A stretch of 64,000 nt of DNA, taken from positions 18,833,001 to 18,897,000 of the forward strand of contig NC_083386.1 of the NCBI RefSeq assembly GCF_031755915.1, written 5' to 3'. The notes under the pieces are model-generated. The model worked only from the letters and a program-made list of their open reading frames with translations. It had not been told where the DNA came from and did no database searches. Below are positions 24,472-37,800 of the stretch, one piece after another (position 1 is the stretch's first letter; each line of letters starts with the position of its first letter). The position numbers were made by a program, and so were the translations under genes. The DNA is from Ziziphus jujuba. Its lineage: Eukaryota > Streptophyta > Magnoliopsida > Rosales > Rhamnaceae.

Positions 24472-24910
24472 ATGAGATTGTATAAGCGTTAGTGGATGAG
24501 ATCAATATTATGCATACTAGGCTAAAAGCAGCTTAGGACAGGTAAAAAAGATCTATGCAGATGTGCGTAGAAAAGATCTTGAGTTTGAGGTTGGTGATCA
24601 TGTATTTCTTGGAGTTATATCCATGGAAAGGAATCGTATGTCTTGGCCAACAAGGAAAGCTAAGTCCTAGTCACATAGGTCGCTACGAGATTATTGAAAT
24701 GATTGGTCCTATGGCATATAGGTTAGCACTACCAGAAGAGTTAGTCCAGGTATAAAATGTATTTCACATTTCAATGTTACGAAAGGACATTGCTGATCCA
24801 TTGCACCTCCTCGAAAGACCTATCATATGTGGAAACCAGAAGCGTAGATGCGCGACCATCACCTCATTTGTTTCAGTGCCATGCGAAATTTCAAGGATGA
24901 AATTGTTCTA
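24472..24910 (+). pseudogene. Gypsy integrase C-terminal fragment
   Basis: Read with a few frame changes, this encodes the end of a Ty3/gypsy integrase: LVDEINIMHTRLKAAQDR, then DLEFEVGDHVFL, WKGIVCLGQQGKLSP, YEIIEMIGPMAYRLALPEEL and FHISMLRKDIADP. This is the usual GPY/F module that precedes the chromodomain in chromoviruses. Stops and frameshifts break it, and no clear chromodomain is left. It lies immediately before the polypurine tract and 3' LTR, so it anchors the family A LTRs to Ty3/gypsy. Confidence 0.85.
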
Positions 24911-24920
24911 AGGGGAAGAT
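24911..24920 (+). other. Polypurine tract of the family A element
   Basis: AGGGGAAGAT lies directly before the 3' LTR start TGTAACACCCC at 24,921, in the position where plus-strand DNA synthesis is primed. The same layout (ATTTCAAGGATGAAATT then purines) precedes the LTR at 46,677. Confidence 0.8.
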
Positions 24921-27900
24921 TGTAACACCCCATCCCAAAGTACATCACAATTTTCTAAAGTTGACCGATGTTGGTTGGTTTGTCAGTCATTGACCGGGAG
25001 GGCTCAAACTTTGACTTTTTGATTTAGGTTGGGCCTAATTTGGACCTGTAGTTTGAAAGTTACAGACCTATGAAGTTTTTTCGAGATAGTGGTTACTATT
25101 TATCTATCTGTGAGTGTGTGAACAGTGTCACCATGTGTCAAAATCTGCCCAACCCATAAGTGCATAGTGACACCCACGGGAGGCATTTTGATTAGCTGAG
25201 AAAGGGGGACAGAGAAAGAGAAAGAGAAGAGAGAGAAAGAGAGAGAAAAAGGGGGAAAAAACTTGCCACCACCGATTGGCCACTCTCTGGCTACCCAACC
25301 ATCACATGTGCCACACCCCTAGGAAAACCACTTGAAAACCGACCGACCACGCAAAACCCACGGCCAGATCGCCAGCGATGTGCCCAGATCAGGGCTTTTT
25401 CCATCGGCGGTTCTGTTTCCTTCTTCGATCGATTTCTCCCAAACCAGCCATTCGTTTTTGATATTGCCAGCTCCATTGGCTTATCCATCCTCCAATCTAC
25501 CTCCCCATCAAATTTCATAGCCATTGGCCACTAGACGCACCATTAGCGGTGAGATTTTCTGGTGGGCACGGTAGCTCACTGGAAAACACAATTCCGATGA
25601 GTTCCCGGTGATCCCACCTACCATTTCAAACTAATTTGACCTCTCTGAATCCAAATCTGAGGTCCTTTTCCTCCAATTCTTGAAAATTTGTGAGATTTGA
25701 GGACTTTAATTCCAAAAGCTTTCCGATGAGATTCCGGTAATCACCGATCCAATCTCTAGAAAGAGCATGTGTGAGTTGTGGAAATGATCCTGTGGTGGAT
25801 CTTGGTTGATAAGCATGCTCGAGGTGAGTAACTCACCTTCAGAATATATTTTGGGGCTAAAGAAAATTATACATATATTTTATATTGTTGAAATTATGGA
25901 AAATAAATAGTGTTTAATATTTAAAAGAATTTCCATTTGAATATATATTGTCTTTTTATGGTGAATTTCAATATATGTATGGCTACCATTGATATTTGGT
26001 GTTGACTGAATATGTGAAAAATTATAATTCACGGGCTGAATATTTGATAAATTCTATTTGGTAAATTTTATGCCAAAAATTTGGGGTAGAATAAAATATA
26101 TGTGCATATGAATTATATTTTGATTTTGAGGAAATTCAAATTTAATTTTTATTAAATTATTGTTAAGAAGATTTTGGGATTTAGAGGCATAATAAATTTG
26201 TTGCATGAATTTAAGAATATACAAATTTCATGGGGTTTAAATATTATTTTTGAGCAGATTGATTTCACAAATTTGAAGAAAAATAAATAAATAAATTTAA
26301 TATGCATTGAGATGAATTTCGAAAATTATTTTATGGTATTGGAAAGTTTTGGATATATATACACCGTTGGATTTATGATTATTGTCAGGACTCGTCCATG
26401 ATCCCTTACCGGAATCTTAGACAAGATCCCAAGAAAACCCTACCAAACCTTCTTATGGAAAATCTGGCAGAATCTCCCCTAAAGGTTGAACTTGCCTTAA
26501 AATTCCATGTATAAAAAACACTTCTATAAACACCACCTTTTACCTCTCACCTTACTAAAATTTGATTCCACAAATTTTCGGCACTTCAATTAACAAATGG
26601 GTAATAAGTGAAATATCAATTAAATAAATCCAATACAGTATATAGAGTATCGCATTATCTACAATTAAAATAGAATTTCTTATGACACAAGATAGGGAAT
26701 TTACAAGATGAAAGGAAAAGAAAGAAAGGCTTCTTGGAGTGCAGTAACGAATGAAGGCGTCGAACTCGCCTCTGACGATCAACGTCTACTAACCTGGGTT
26801 TCAAGGAACGAATTTAAAAATATGAGATGCTAATCATCTCAATGAGCGATCCTACCTACTATAATAATAATAGTCATATAATAATGTAATAAATTTGGCT
26901 AATTAATAATATTAGGAAATAGCATTTTCCCTTAAAATCCTTACGATTCATTCAGTTGGAAATGTTCTCCTTTTAAAACCTTTCACAAAATCCAACATTT
27001 TATATAATCCAAAAACCAATAAAGTAATTAACCAATAAAAGAAATAGAATACAAATAATTTTAGAATCTAAAATTAACACTTTGAGATTAATAATAACGA
27101 ATAATTGAATTTATAATAATTATCATAAGATAAACTACAATCACAAATCAATTAACCAAGCCACATTTAATTCAGCATATAATCATTACATTTATTGATC
27201 AAGCCAAGGGAATAATCAAGGAATATTAACAAATAAAATGCAAATATAAGCTTAATCAAGGAATTTTAGTAATAAAGAGATTTAACATAAAATAAAATTA
27301 ATTTTAATAAATAATTTATAAAATTATGCTTAACAATTTAATAAAACAATGAGAGACACCATAGAAAATCTTAAATTTATGTAAGCCTTGAAAACAGAAC
27401 ACATGGTAAAATATATTTTTGGACACAATTTAAATAAATAATAAAATCACAATTAAATACTTTTAATTTCAAATATAATTTTGAAAACATTTAATTTTGA
27501 TAATCGGGTCGAGAAAATAACTTGACGCACACATTATATACCAGTGATGTCCGGCGGTGCCCAATGTCCCAAAGCACCACCTGATAGGGAGGTTATAGAG
27601 AAAAAACCTGCATCCAGGCCGCCTTGACATCCCAGTAGCGTCGATGCTATAACCCTTAGTCTCAACCATGGAAGGGGGCGGCTATGGCCAATCTCAAACT
27701 TGCCTACCCTTAGTCTGATGGCAACCACCGGAGGGTATAAACCTGCGCGCTCATCATGTTCCGCCCATGCACTAATCACATCCACAGCTACAGAACACCG
27801 ATACCGCATAGTGCATTTTAAAAACCATATATATATATACAGCATTTTCAAATACCAAAATCTTATCATTACCACTGGATTTAATATCTCTCTCCACATA

Positions 27901-28183
27901 CATTATAATTTCATTGATGCAAATATACCAAAATCCCAGTGGCATAAAATCAATCCATAATCTTAAATCCAACATTATATATATATATATCCAAAATTTT
28001 CCAATACCATAACATAATTTTCAAAATTCGCCTCAATGCATTATAAATTTATTTATTTATTTTCCTTCAAATTCGACAAATCAATCCACTCAAAATAAGT
28101 CCCATGAAATTTATATATTTGTAAAACCATGCAAACAAATTTATTATGCATCAAATTCCCAAAATTTTCTCAACATTAATTTA

Positions 28184-29296
28184 ATTCGCCCGAGACCGTT
28201 CAACTGACAACCCGCTGGGGTGCTGATCCAATACAGATGAAGGTGGGGCCGATCACTAGAGCCCAAGCCAAGAAGTTCAAGGATAATCTTGCTGTCTTTA
28301 TCCAAGGAATAAGACATAATCAAGAAAAGGGTTGCCCATATCTAAAGAACTAAGGCATGTTTTACTCATACAAGCAATAGAAGCCAAAACGGGCCCCGGG
28401 TGACGTTTTTAGTGGCAATATGGAGGTCGGGTTGTATGAATTGGATCCCCATTCTTATGGGTTTAATTCATATGGTGGATGAGTCATATAAACCAGCCAA
28501 AGCAGCTTCAAAGCCGAACAACATGGTGGTTTGCGCACAAGGGGAAGAAAGGTCAAAATTTGCTGTATTCTTTGCTGGCTTTACTGTATTTTATTGTATT
28601 AGCCTTTTCTCATATTTCTAAGCAAGGGCATTGTGAGGAACTTCATCATAAGCTTATTTGGCATTCCAAAAAGACTATTGAAGCTGATTTGGAGTCCAAT
28701 TAGGCCAAAGAAGGGTCATTATCAACCTAGCCGAAAATTACTATATTTAGTTTCCTAATTTGTTTTTACTTTTTGTTTTAGGAAACTATCTTTAATTTTG
28801 GATTTGTATTTATTTACTTATTGAAAAAATAAGTTTAGGAAAGTTTTTATTTTATTATTTTGTTTGTAAATTAATTAATTCCTAATTGAAAATAAGGGAA
28901 TTAATTAATTAGATTAGGGAAAGGAAGATTCGGCCAAGCTAGAACTCTTCATTGTGTGGTCGGTTTTTCCCAGAGTTTTTAGGGTTTATTTTGTTACTTT
29001 TAAAGCCTATTTAAAGGCTTATTTTTCAATATGAATACAACTTTTATTTGATTGAGGAAATACTTGCGAGATCTCTTTATTCTTTGAGAACACCTAAAAC
29101 ACCATTAGAGAATTGGTTGTTTTAGCTTGACTTATCAATAGGTTTTCCATCCCATATTGTGGCGTCTATATTATACCAAGGTTCCTAACCACAGGTTGAT
29201 TAGGGGTTGAGGTAAATTCCATTAGAACTTGAACTTAATTAAGATCCGGGCTAATATAATACGGGTTTAGAAGAAGGTCGTCCTAGGTTCGTATCA
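28184..29296 (+). mobile_element. Family C unit, plus orientation, left end trimmed
   Basis: The right end is CCTAGGTTCGTATCA, the reverse complement of the left ends of the other copies. The left end starts about ten bases inside the family consensus (ATTCGCCCGAG), so the TG end and left TSD are lost. At 28,232-28,400 it reads VGPITRAQAKKFKDNLAVF followed by SKELRHVLLIQAIEAKTGP, the polyprotein tail. The remainder is U3/R-like sequence with a TATA-like box at 29,009. It is inserted in the minus-strand family A solo LTR. Confidence 0.75.
29009..29016 (+). promoter_or_regulatory. Conserved TATA-like box of family C LTRs
   Basis: TATTTAAA sits within a conserved GCCTATTTAAAGGC setting here. 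The same box occurs on the minus strand near 23,415, 18,630 and 19,605 in the other copies, followed by the same leader-like sequence. Conservation across copies supports a shared LTR promoter. Confidence 0.55.
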
Positions 29297-32200
29297 ATAT
29301 ATTATTAAAATCATGTAATTACCTCTATCATACATCACAACTTCAGTAATAAACATAACAATAATTAATAAGAATTTAAATCCATAATTCTTTAAATTCC
29401 CAAATATATTTTTAGCACCAAAACATATATTGAAAATTATCATAAATTGACAATAAAAATTTAGATAGAAATTCTCTTAATATCAAATACACAAAACATA
29501 TTTTTTTCAAATATTTAATTATACAATATTCCAACAATAAAATCTAATAATTATTAATAAAATTCCAAATCCATAAAATTCTTAAAATCAAAACATTTCT
29601 TAATGCCCAAAATTTTAATTTCACTCAATTTTGGCATCAAAATTCCAAATATAAATTTACTAAATATTCAACACATAAAATATCATTTTCAGATATTCAA
29701 TTAACACAAAATATTCATAATCTAACTCCCGAAAATAATTTGAAGGTTGGTCACTCATCACGAGCATGCAATTCAATCAAGATCTTCCATAAGATCGATT
29801 CCACAATTCACACATCTTCCTAAAATATCAACAATACACAAAACCAATTAAATTAATATTTTAATCAGCTAAATTATATATGGTTACTCGGAGGATTTAA
29901 CACAAACATTAACCAAAATTCGCAAATGATATACCGAATCAAAGCTTACCATAGGAAGATCATAAATTGAGTTTTACCTCCTAGAGATTAGACCCGTGGT
30001 GGCCGGAATCTCACCGGAAATGTTTTGGATTTATTGTCCTTGGATCTCACAAATCATTAAGAATTGGGGAAAAAGAACCTTGTATTTGGATTCAAGGAGT
30101 TCAAATTAAGGGGAAAGGGTAGGAGGTGTCATCGGAAACTCACCGGAGGTGGGTGTTCTAGTAAGCCGCCATTGCCACCAGAATCCACCATTGCCGGCAG
30201 TGTGTCGGGCAGCCATTGGCCATTAAAATTTGTGCGAAGGTAGATTTGGTAATGGTAATCCAATGGAACTGGCGGTGAGGCAAACAGAGTTTTGGTTTAG
30301 GAGAAATCGACCAGAGAATGAATCAGTGCTGCTGACGGAAAAAGCTCTGATCTGGGTGGCCGGCCGGTTTTGAGGGTGGGTCACGGTGGTGAGGCATGTG
30401 TACAAGGTGGGTGCCCAGAAACGTATGAATAGTGGTTGGCCCGTTTTCTCCCCTTTTTATCCTTCTTTCTCTCTCCTGTTCTCTCTCCTCTTTCCTCTCT
30501 CCTCTCCCTCCACCTCACTCATTTTCACCCAATTAAAACAACACCCATGGGTACCACTGTGCACTCATGGGTTGGCCAAATTTTGACATGTGGCGACATT
30601 GTGCACACACTCACGCAGATCGATGAACAGTAAATGTTATCTCGGAAAAACTTCATGAGTCCGTAACTTTCAAACCACATGTCCAAATCAAGCGTGCCAC
30701 TAGTCTATGAACTCATATCGATGAGTACTTCACAACCATACAAAATTCAAAGCTAAATTTTACAAGAATAGAAAGTCAATTCGGGCACCCTCGGACAGTT
30801 TGGACCTCAACTTATTTTGCTTATAACTTTCAAACCGTAGCTCCGTTTCCAATGTGCTACCAGTCTACGGACTCAGATCGATGCATACTTCATAATGGTA
30901 CCTTGGTCAACCTAGAATCCTATCCGAATCAAAAAATCAAAGTTTGACCCCTTTTAAGCAATGATGGTCAAACCCGGTTGACCTCAATCAACATGAGAGA
31001 ATTCCGACATACTTCAGGACAAGGTGTTACAATTATGGATTGATTTCATGCCACTGGGATTTTGGTATAATTGCATCAATGAAATTATAATGGATTTTAA
31101 CGTAAATTTATGGATGTGGAGAGAGATATTAAATCTAGTGGAAATGATAAAATTTTGGTATTTGAAAATGGTATACATATATATTTGGTTTTTAGGATGC
31201 ACTATGCAGTACCGGTGTTCTGTAGTTGTGGATGTGATTAGCACGTGGGCGGAGTGTGATAAGCGCGCATGTTTATACTCTCCTGTAGTTGCCATTGGAC
31301 CAAGGGCAGGAAAGTTTCATATTGGCATAGCCGGCCCTTTCCATGGCCATGATTGACGGTTATAGCATCAGTGCTGCTGGGATGCCAGAGCAGCCTGGAT
31401 GCAGGTTTCTCTCTATAACCTTCCCGTCAAGCGGTGCTTTAGGATGCTGGGCACAGTTGAGCATCACTGGTATATAATGTCTGTGTCAAGTTATTTTCTC
31501 GACCTGATTATCAAAATTAAATATTTTTCAAAATTGTATTTGAAATTAAAAGTATTTAATTGTGATTTTATTATTTATTTAAGTGGCGTCCAAAAATATA
31601 TTTTGCTATGTTTTCTGTTTTCAAGGCTTACATAAATTTAAGATTTATCAAACAGATTTTCTATTGTATCTCTCATTATTTTATTAAATTATTGAGCATA
31701 ATTTTTATAAATTATTTATTGAAATTAATTTTGTTTTACGTTAAATCTCTTTATTACTAAATTGACTTGTTGCATATTATTTGCATATTATTTATTAATA
31801 TTCCTTAATTATTCCCTTGGCCTGATTAATAAATGCCATGATTATATGTTGAATTAAATGTTGGCTTGGTTAATTTATTTGTGATTGTATTTTACGTTAT
31901 GATAATTATTATAGATTCAATTCTTTGTTATTATTAAGCTCGAAGTGTTAATTTTAGATTCTAAACTTATTTGTATTATATTTTTTTTATTGGTTAATTA
32001 CTTTATTGGTTTTTGGGTAATATAAAATGTTGGGTTTTGTGAAAGAGTTTTTTAAAAAGGGAACATTTCTAACTGAGTGAATTGTAAGGATTTGAGGGAA
32101 AATGTTATTTCCTAATATTATTAATTAGCCAAATCTGTTACATTATTATATGACTATTATTATTATAGTAGATAGAGTTGCTCATTGAGATTATTAGCAT

Positions 32201-34841
32201 CTCATATATTTTTAAATGCGTTCCTCAGGACCCAGGTTAGTAGACGTTGGTCGTCCGGGGTTAATTTGACACCTTCGCTTGTTACTGTACTCCAAGAAGC
32301 TTTTCTTTCTTTTCCTTTCACCTTGTAAATTTCCTATCTTATGTTGTAAGAAATTCTATTTTTCATTGTGGATAATGCGATGCTCTGTATACTGTACTGG
32401 ATTTATGTAATTGATATTGTACTTATTACCTATTTATTATTTGAATTGCTGGAAATTGTGGAATCAAGTTGTAGTAAGTTGGGAGGAATAAAGTGGTGCT
32501 TATAGAAGTGAGTTTTCTATGCAGGGAATTTTAAGGTAAGTTGAACCCTTAGAGGAGATTCTGCTGGATTTTCCATGCAATGTGCGATAGGGTTTCCTGG
32601 GATGAGGGTTTTTCTAGGGTTCTGGTAAGGGATCTTGGATGGGTTCTGACACTTTCCAAATCAAAAGATTGTAGAAAAGATCCTCATATGCCTTTTCGAG
32701 AAGTATGAAGGAAATATTTCATCTTCGAAGGAGACAAAAGACCTCTCACAGATCTCTTTTGCTGAATTGATCAATGCCTTGCAAGCCATGGAACAAAGGA
32801 TGAGTCTTCGGCTCCAAGGTGATTCAATTGAAATAGCCTTTGCAGCCAATAAAAAAGGCAAGTCAATCCAGCAAGCTCAACCATTTCAAAGGCTAGATAA
32901 AGGCAAGGACATCACCAACCAAAGAGAGAACAAGAAGACTTATGGTTCTTGCACAATATGCAAAAAGGAAAGACACACGGCCAAGCTATGTTTGTGGAGA
33001 CTGAATACTCAATGCAAAATTTGCAAGCAATTTAGTTACATGGAGAAAGTTTTTAGGAGAAAGAACTGAAGACAAGAGGCAAGACAAGATAAAAAACCTG
33101 AGGAGTCAAGTGAAGAGCATGAAAACACCTTCACAACCACCTGCAACCTTGCAAGCACTATTAAAGACTCATGGATTTTGGATAGCGGTTGTACCAACCA
33201 TATATGCAACAATTGTCACCTGTTTGTGAGGTTAAACTCAAGAATTGCAATAAATATGAAGGTAGCAAATGGACAAATGATGGAGGCACAAGGAAAAGAA
33301 GATTTGGTGATTAAAACACCAAAAGATACAACATTAATCATAAACGTGTTGTATGTTCCAAACCTATCTGAGAACCTGTTGAATGTGCCCAACTCATCAA
33401 GTTGTGAAATATCTAAGAATGGAAAAGTTGTATTACTTATCTATATGAAGGATAATAGCCTTGAAATTGATTTTAATCAACAAAATCAATTAGCCTTAAC
33501 CGATAAAATCCAAGAAGGGATGGCATAGAAGATTTGGTCATTATAATTATGCCACCATAAAGGAAATACAAACTCAACAAAATTTTGAGAATTTACCATA
33601 TATGCCAAACATATCAATTTGACAAGCTCAAAAGGCATCCATTTCCTCTGACAATCCTTCAAAAAGCAAAGAAGAAACTACAGTTAGTTCGCTCGGATTT
33701 GTGTGGACCTATGAATGAGACAACTAATGCCAAAATGTAGTATTTTGTCATTTTTATTGATGACTATTCAAGAAAATGTTGGATCTACTTTCTCAAGTAA
33801 AAATTAGAGATGCCAGCCACTTTTCAAGAATTCAAAACACTTGTGGAGAATCAAGCTCAAACAACTATCAAAGTAGTTAGAACAGACAATGGTAGTGAGT
33901 CCATTCAAGTGCTTTCTAAGACAGTTGCAAACAAAGTGGCATCTACATCAACTTACAATTCCATACACATTACAACAAAATAAATTTATAGAACTATCAT
34001 GGAAATGTTAAGATGCTTGCTATTTGAGAAAAGTCTATCAAAGAAATTTTGGGTTGAAGCTGCCAACACAAGTGTGTGCCTTCTTAATAGACTTCCAAGT
34101 CAGGCAATTGACTCAAAAACTCTAAATGAACCGTGGTATGGTTTTAAACCCTTATTTGCTCATTTAAAAGTTAATGGAAGTATTTGTTACATGTTGATGA
34201 CACCAAAAGTTCAAAGCTAAATAAGAACGCAAACATTGGCATTCTTGTCGGTTATAGCTCGATTCCAAAGAGCTATAGAATATATGTTGTGTCAAAGATG
34301 TAGTTTATTGTCTTAAGAGATGTTGTAGTGGATGAAAATTCATAATGGAATTGGAAAGAACATAAAGTGCAAACAAACAATTATATTCAATCAAGAACTC
34401 CTTCCACAAACCAAAATGATTCGGATGTTGTCAAAGAAGATGAAGATGATCATCCCGCCAATGAAGATTATATTGGCAAAAGAGAAATCAAATCAATTGT
34501 AGAGCTTTATGAGAGAGCAAGCATGGCTACACATGACCTAGCTACTTAGAGTGAAGTAATTTAACACAAAGAATGGCAAGCTGGAATGAAGGAGGAGCTT
34601 TATATGATCGAAGAGAACAAGACATGTAGTTTGGTACCCAGATTAAGAGATAGACATGTCATAGGTGTTAAATGGATTTTTGAACCTGATGGCACCTTGA
34701 ACAAACACAAAGTAAGACTGGTGGTAAACGGATATGTCCAACAATATGGATTAGATTACATGGAGATCTTTGCACTGGTGGTAAGACATGAAACTGTTCA
34801 GCTACTTCTAGCATATGCAGCCAACAATTCTAGAAAACTAT

Positions 34842-37800
34842 TTTTGATATTTTGCTTTCATTAATTTGTATTCCTTAGATTGCTCTAGTGGATTATCTTT
34901 TATTGTTGATTTTGTGAAACTTTTATTAAAAATGTTAATGATATCTTATATGTATTATTGGGTTATATCCAATTTATGGAGAGGTTTCACTGAACTTTCG
35001 ATACTGGTTTGGTAGGGTTTCCCTAAGCGGGACCCTCTCAGGTGTCTAGATTGGGCCTCGATTCGATCCTCTATCAAAATGCTCGTAGAGGACTATCCCT
35101 AATAGTTTCTGTTAATGAAACTTTTTGTGGATTCCTAGAAAATGGAAGCTATGTTAGATTACGAAAGAAAGGACAATGCAAAGTTCGCATCCTTGTATTT
35201 TCCAATAACATGGTTTGGAATTTTGGTGATGAAATTTTCATAAAGAAGTAGGTTTAATGACCATCATGTAAAACATCTAGAATTGAATTTTGTAGAGGTT
35301 AAACCAAGTTTAACCATGTTTTGACTTTTAAATGGGATCAATTTTGACTTTTTTTGAAAGGTAAAATTTAGCTTTCACTCTTATACAAATGTGTAGAGCT
35401 CGATGATACAAATTAGTGGACTTATGGAAAGCCGAAATCAAAATTACAATTTGAAAGTTACAGTAAAAACAAGCTAGTGATATTTTTGTAATTATAAGGC
35501 ACGACAATTAAGTTAAATTGGATCACCTTTTTCGCCTCTCTACATAAAAATATTAGCCACCATTATTGTCTCTTTCTAAAGCTTTCTCTCTCTAAACTAA
35601 TAACCTCAAAACCAACTTCCATTTGCTTGGTCGTTTATGGTATTAGAAAGCTTACATGATAAAGAAAATTTTGCGATAGAAATTTGATCAGATTGTTGTC
35701 AGGGTTTTGCTGAAATCTTATTGAAAACTTCATAGATTACATTTTTGATCTTCATAATTCAGATACTTTCGATGGTGGAAAATGGTCCTTTTCACATGAC
35801 AAGAGTGCTCCTAAAGCGTTTCCTAGGTACCTAAGTTGGCCTCAACTAGGAAAACCACTTAATTTGTACTGAGAGTTCAATGGGACCTCTCCATAAATTG
35901 GATATAACCTAATAGTACAAAAGAGAAAAATAATCACATTTAAAAGAAGTTTTAAAATCATAGTCATACTCATTAACGGTTCCAAGTTAAGGGAAAGAAA
36001 AATAGAAATAAGCATACATATAAGTCAATCCATCAAAGCATACTAAAAGAAAGTAAATGAATCCAAAGACGAATAAAACAAAATATATAATAGTCTCATA
36101 AGAAAGCACAAAAGAGGCCATATATCAACAATGGAAGGTTGTGGGATGTGAAGACGCAGTAATCATGAAATATACGAAGGTGATGATGATAAAATGGTGC
36201 CTAGATGTAATGCATATATTCAAACTTTTAGCTGAGGCATAAGGGAAACAGTTTTAAAAAAAAAAAAAAAAAAAACCTATGGAATGAGCTCAATGAGTGA
36301 ACTGTTATGATATTATGAAAATATATATTATCCTTAAAAATCATTTCTCTCAAGACACCATTTTCACTCTTTGAAAGTTCCCTCTGTTTTGACAAATAGT
36401 TTTTACAAAGCCTTTAATTATCCCTAACATAACAATTTCATAAATCGTAGGAAAAAAAAATAAATTAAAACCAGATAATATCTTCCACCTTATAATAAAA
36501 TAATATTTTTACAATTTATAATTATCGATAATCAAAAAATATAAATAACCTTAAAATAGTAATAAAATATTCCTTAGACTAAAAAAAAATAACCAAAGAT
36601 ATTGGATGCATACTAATGTCCCAAAATAACTTTAGAATCTTGGACATTGAGAAATCCAATTATACTGTGAGCCCTAAATACCAATATCCAAAATTGGGAT
36701 TTTTCACTTGGAGACCAATCATTGAAATTGAACTTTCTATTGGATCTCATTAACACCTAATTACACTAATCTAACTTCAGTTTTGTCTAGTTTGTACAAT
36801 TATGCCCAAACATATACCAAATTTATCCTGTATTAAATTAATTGATCTAAAAATGGAAAATTATCAAAGGACATCTAAAAGTTAAAAACGTGTAATGATG
36901 TAAAGCCAATGAGATGATGAACACAATGATGTACTTATCTTTGCTGATTGACATTGCTGGTGGCCGAAAAAACTCCTCAAAGTGTTGGTCAAATTTAGTA
37001 TTGTTGGATCTTGCAAATTGTAGAAAATCTCAGAAAATGGAAGCTAGGAATAAGGTGAAAGAGTCTAAAATAAGAAGGGAGGAGGGGTGCCCCAGCTTGG
37101 TTGGCCGAAAACAAGAAAAAAAATAAAAAAGAAAACCCCTGTAAAACCTGTGAGATGTTGGCAAGCTTCGAACCACCGATCCCAATGCATCTGATGATGG
37201 CTGGCTATGGGATTTGGGAGTTTTTTGTATCTATGATGTAGGCTATCTTGATGGCTGATGCATGTTGGGTTTTGGCATTAGAAAATGGGAGAATCCGGCA
37301 TGACCCAATTCACCATCAAAATGGTTGGGCAGGTCGATTTAGGTCTGAGAGAGTTTTTGGGACTTTTTGGAGATCTTGTGATTTGTTTAATGATGGCTCA
37401 AATCCCCAAGTTTATATATAGATTTAGGGTCCACTAAAAGATAAAATCCAAAGCTGGTTTGGACAAAAATAAATGTTGATATTTAAAAACATCCTATAAC
37501 CATAACTTTTCTAACTGTAACTCAGAATTTGACATGCCACTAGTCTATAAATTCATATTGACAAGCTTTATGCTATGGTGTACCGGTTAAACTAAAATTA
37601 TTGATCAATAAAAAGTCAAACTTAGGGCTAATTAAAAATCCAACTAATCAATCCTAATCAAACCAAATAAAATTTAAATTCCAATTTTTAATTTCTGAAC
37701 GAGTCATCACATCACATGTTTTCAACACTAGAGTTCTTTTTTGGCATCATCCAAAGTAAAAAATGTCTCCATTTTTCCATCAAAATAATGTTTCAACAAC

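Larger units (their letters stand above)
26383..31031 (-). mobile_element. Minus-strand solo LTR, family A, nested in a family A LTR
   Basis: The reverse complement begins TGTAACACCTTGTCC and ends GACGAGTCCTGACA. The flanks are a perfect attat (26,378-26,382 and 31,032-31,036), and the host LTR reads continuously across. Apart from a family C insertion (28,184-29,296) it holds only LTR sequence, alignable in reverse with 24,921-26,382 and 31,037-32,651. With its opposite orientation it gives this locus long inverted repeats, for example 27,500-27,960 against 31,020-31,500. Confidence 0.88.
22572..32651 (+). mobile_element. Gypsy family A element with internal deletion, inserted in copia element 1
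   Basis: The ends TGTAGCACCCC and GGGTTCTGACA are flanked by ctttc (22,567-22,571 and 32,652-32,656), and the copia gag continues on each side. A 5' LTR fragment (22,572 to about 24,470) breaks abruptly into the last part of pol (24,472-24,910), so most of the interior is deleted. A polypurine tract then leads to the 3' LTR (24,921-32,651, about 3.08 kb once the nested insertion is removed). The 5' LTR holds a family C unit (23,126-24,141) and the 3' LTR holds a minus-strand solo LTR (26,383-31,031). Confidence 0.88.
22113..34841 (+). pseudogene. Ty1/copia gag-pol (element 1), broken and split by a 10-kb insertion
   Basis: Gag starts at ATG 22,113 (MASSHFLAPSPPLFDGQNYS), typical of copia gag, but is full of stops. 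It is cut at 22,571 by a gypsy element and resumes at 32,657 (SSKETKDLSQISFAELINAL). Then come a CCHC knuckle (CTICKKERHTAKLC, 32,950-32,990), a protease with DSGCTNH (33,178), a GAG-pre-integrase WHRRFGH box (33,524-33,544, in another frame), an integrase core (DLCGPM; FIDDYSRKCWIYFLK; RTDNGSE near 33,880) and the first third of the RT (34,586-34,841). The RT is cut where a family B LTR fragment begins, so catalytic RT and RNase H are gone. The domain order PR-IN-RT identifies Ty1/copia. Confidence 0.85.

Noticed and set aside
27469..27899. Overlapping minus-strand frames up to 121 codons
   Set aside because: They lie in family A LTR sequence, and the equivalent region of the sister LTR (31,024-31,356) is open on the other strand. 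These are LTR features, not genes.
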